Virus record (IMG/VR): IMGVR_UViG_3300010389_000152
Location: 1-22,879 of that record
DNA from: a virus
Direction: 5' to 3' (one strand)
Length of the DNA: 22,879 bases
Part shown: in pieces, positions 22,501-22,879 of the stretch
How positions within the stretch are numbered: position 1 is the first letter of the stretch
How the letters are laid out: each line of letters starts with the position of its first letter
Made by a program: the position numbers and the translations under genes
Notes under the pieces: generated by a model
Database searches by the model: none
Told to the model about the DNA's origin: nothing
What the model saw: only the letters and a program-made list of their open reading frames with translations

Positions 22501-22879
22501 AGCTTGGAAGAGAAAGGCAAGATTATGAACCGCTTCGTTTTGAACGGTTTGAAGATAGCTGCTCTCTCAATTGCGTATGCAGCTGCGATGGACGACGACG
22601 AAGCTTGGCAGAATCAACCTGAGTATATTCGTAGTCGTTATTTCGGTATTCCGATTGGTGATGGTCGCTTCATTAAGATTGCTATGCCACCTGACTTGGC
22701 GTTCTTGTTTAAGTTCATCCCAGAAAACGTTGTGATGGAAACTGTTGGCGGTAGAGATACTGACCCAGATAAGTTGGCTATGGAGTTCCGTAGTGCTTTA
22801 GGTCACGCGATCATGGGTCCGAACATTACACCTCAGATCATCAAACCGACAGTTGAGGCTGTGTTCAACACTAACTTTA
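16594..22879 (+). CDS. Giant polyvalent-type ejection protein (3' end beyond window)
   Basis: GTG at 16594 with GGAGG at 16584-16588. 2,095 complete codons without a stop to the window edge. Residues about 163-350 are Gly/Ala-rich and hydrophobic and may enter membranes. Residues 350-1000 are long Glu/Gln/Ala helices. Residues about 1120-1230 contain HETVGH (H1194, E1195, H1198), an HExxH zincin-like metallopeptidase motif in VVAHETVGHLGLES. The last visible region (QAIPFFNAWLQGQ, PEYIRSRYFGIPIGDG, FIKIAMPPDLAFLFKF) resembles LPD38, a C-terminal domain of phage polyvalent proteins. Such proteins are packaged and injected to act on the host early. Size, position and domains fit a podovirus large ejection protein. 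A nested ORF lies at 19331-19552. The order and number of further domains are not resolved. Confidence 0.85.
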   Translation, partial: MAYTYRLQTSTGREIAFESPEKLSKAEAQDFAEQYAQEDLAEEQRIQAEAYAERQKMAEEYGGFSGLLEPEFYSQDLPMALAQAGSQIRKSGGDVLTALGATETGRELSEDAAANIKAFEQMKSDPYQALQAMNAAELAQEEGSIGKFLTSAEQLLTNPTLGSQAFIQSAPALAATGVAGRGATLLGAGTKTATGAAMATGAGLQSAEVVGDVYQTTYDAEIAKGASQEEAVDRALSNARNKAAAMFGVSMATMMLPGGATLEKALAGTNTGRGLVAGAVKGFLGEAAQEGIEEGTGQYLKNLAAYEYDPSVDLGEGVAEAAGAGAALGGPLGGFGGGASGAYNAMVANQQEQYEALKKQLEEAQQAPTTPAAAPVVEEEEAAVEQPDMWFPTITDPQQRMDAIDRELDSLSKGLGEYQGIDGKIRGEIKKSLDSERKLAVKNRQKARAEEAKRRKEDEAAVEMLPKRAKDSAAAFEQEGVQEDLFGIVPEETRAQPPQEFPLPPVADRTQAQRKPTPVQPDETISMGLPLEGGYTQTDFLKDAGLEAAQELPPATTKREAQRKAKMQIGRPTRDGKMLSLGPTFEQTRDALVGLDLTTEEGVVAARKVLDGLDVATGARARGGDQWITDLRNNLSPQLAVVEQQIAEQKAEENARLEETLAQQVAQDEQAAEQEAFDAETREGIAQQVDAQEESQKAAEMEQAFADLRERNQTDTATATEEDLRDLEASGFELEPIDVQAYEQAVEQSKEFGGEVNIDDYIPNNANPETRAAADKMAKQYLATRYIDLRSAKNQEAMAELEATARNMLGDRTWASVKGAVTKRQNQQIRDLKAQTEGAVPGQMDMFAEQDRKDAAARRVAEAYKSEYNEVVEATSKERAKLVKALEDTLAAERAKRETAEAEAARAKKEAEDAKSAVRETEVGRRERRDDQQPASEPSVAVDERAVEPKPKTTKKPTAPKSGGVADTGGAAGRDTGGTGGEQPALALPEAAPLVQKALADPSENNVADLLDKAVADGYMSSDQAVRYTIKLKDPMERARAINYVARAMADTAYFQNNPEQAAEMSKQVATLIDANKIQRKIDKAEADTAAADREAAEIRALEEEGIVDDFDIFDASRSPFTTAEPASQVNELEKGFKNLISRVRKHNKVNIVQSVSDLPFDAPKDLRGAYHNGEVYVVADNTSTLDFEEVVAHETVGHLGLESMLGKGGFRALLQTVHKLKDSNPEIRRVLENIKAAYTDPQGQYNLDEIQEAREILAHIAQSKANYLTDNRVMRAYNAVVNRVKQFLGKLGFGDQGSLLLDQLIYDAAMHVDGGKHANRSDRYFLRSPSAAQMLMQRAWDMGYRGYDVNGAGAYMRNLPSTTVTPETTQEMLSEDFNEEPLDQVAFSRKPINPENVDPKFRKFIKERPEPKGLFRALKTSMGIGPDMRIRDYIRVTGVDAVSTVEDKLMRFYNNQLEGDGWLNPIVSYVQALRADGMANSLMRTGRLYVNEHGLFDTKLKEGEDPASLLKVFQAVKRLGNRIGSIDTASEAVSKVLISRRELQINEENKRLEKLEQKFRDEGNNKMADITREKIKNIFLTRDENGENRQMTEAELAERMAENQKNIDEYWDTTPEIREAFELFTEYKNNLIQTAVDTGYMSEEKAEALMESLAYVPFYREQNGEYAQVSRGGAGLADIEVIRQLQGSNKDINVLDNMMQMSFLWTNAIMKNHASRGMVDSLNEMGEVKKIYDDPNQIPRNEPVVTYRDKGVKKYAVLKDPLDVHAWQGMEHVAIGGMLKPLAKASDLLRKGVTLMPDFIISQLEQDTFRAFALSGVKNPTKAASQVIPSYAKITKNLLKGELGDQRLSELGIIGMFDVSPIHTREQLEGPNVNDPEVGLGSNLKKALAKGEKFSEASDLAQRKAIYDQTIAEGGSEVEAFWRASEIINFSRRGSGTTAHIARQAIPFFNAWLQGQSVLWKSLFNRGLSLEEKGKIMNRFVLNGLKIAALSIAYAAAMDDDEAWQNQPEYIRSRYFGIPIGDGRFIKIAMPPDLAFLFKFIPENVVMETVGGRDTDPDKLAMEFRSALGHAIMGPNITPQIIKPTVEAVFNTNF
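19318..19324 (+). promoter_or_regulatory. Shine-Dalgarno AAGGAGG inside the giant gene
   Basis: A perfect seven-base match to the anti-Shine-Dalgarno complement, six bases (CAGAAG) before ATG 19331. It is stronger than the ribosome binding sites seen for most annotated genes here, and it lies within a coding region where it serves no purpose for the host frame. Confidence 0.65.
19331..19552 (+). CDS. Nested 73-aa ORF in the +1 frame of the giant gene
   Basis: ATG 19331 to TAG 19550-19552, 73 residues, starting six bases after AAGGAGG. The protein begins MLNQPYVKLKWEDGSVET, is rich in Gln/Ser/Trp in the middle (QQASQAWQWM) and ends in an acidic amphipathic helix (EAWQTLGELLDEILEEQ). This looks like a small beta-hairpin plus helices. 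The overlapping host frame here encodes a Pro/Lys/Gly linker with atypical codons (Gly: seven GGA, one GGG, two GGC, no GGT; Arg mostly AGA/CGG/CGA), as expected if selection acts on the nested frame. I recognise no family. The longer reading from TTG 19262 is unlikely because the Shine-Dalgarno points to 19331. Confidence 0.55.
   Translation: MLNQPYVKLKWEDGSVETISSQQASQAWQWMSEPSSLSPRPPKNLLHLSQEAWQTLGELLDEILEEQAESSLH

Noticed and set aside
46-22879. tRNA genes, CRISPR arrays, insertion sequences or attachment sites
   Set aside because: No cloverleaf-like segments, regularly spaced repeats, transposase genes or integrase/att context seen. Coding density leaves almost no room.

Overview
The window looks like part of the late (virion and lysis) gene block of a tailed phage. 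It is probably an aquatic or marine podovirus-like phage of a Gram-negative bacterium, known from shotgun sequencing. The evidence is as follows: every supported gene is on the + strand, genes are packed with 1-80 nt overlaps or very short gaps, several small proteins carry signal peptides or a lipobox, and the right half encodes a run of virion and ejection proteins ending in a giant multidomain protein. The first 45 bases are not biological. They read as the end of the Illumina P5 sequence, an i5 index and the complete Nextera Read 1 transposase adapter. Real sequence starts at 46, inside a gene. No terminase, portal, capsid, polymerase, integrase, tRNA or CRISPR is visible, so this is a fragment of a larger genome.

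Layout: (1) 46-470, the 3' end of an unidentified gene and a small protein with an Ala/Glu-rich tail. (2) 474-3132, a four-gene enzyme cassette: a PP-loop ATPase resembling the synthetase half of asparagine synthetase, a 2OG-Fe(II) oxygenase, a cupin and a second 2OG-Fe(II)-oxygenase-like protein. These are auxiliary or tailoring enzymes embedded in the late block. (3) 3192-8201, small genes: three very basic proteins (3192, 7155, 7292), a coiled-coil/TM protein (3490), five consecutive exported proteins (3662-6281), two membrane proteins, one with an EF-hand (6406, 6842), then a holin-like protein (7582) and a lipoprotein with o-spanin character (8040). This region probably holds the lysis functions. 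(4) 8182-11658, tail/virion structural proteins, starting with a 678-aa tail stabilisation-like protein. (5) 11663-22879, probable internal virion (ejection) proteins: a Gly/Ala-rich 467-aa protein, a small GNAT-like protein, a Gln-rich coiled-coil protein, a 701-aa protein with a lytic transglycosylase domain, and a protein of more than 2,095 aa, open at the right edge, with an HExxH zincin-like motif and a C-terminal region resembling the LPD38 domain of phage polyvalent proteins.

The most interesting observation is a probable gene within a gene. At 19331-19552, inside the giant gene and in the +1 frame, a 73-codon ORF starts with ATG six bases after a perfect AAGGAGG. Over exactly this stretch the host frame becomes a low-complexity linker with codon use unlike the rest of the gene (ten glycines, none GGT). 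This suggests that the nested frame is coding. Other points of interest are the enzyme cassette, the run of exported proteins with a possible subunit/chaperone pair, the trio of basic proteins, and a 23-residue repeat in the transglycosylase protein.
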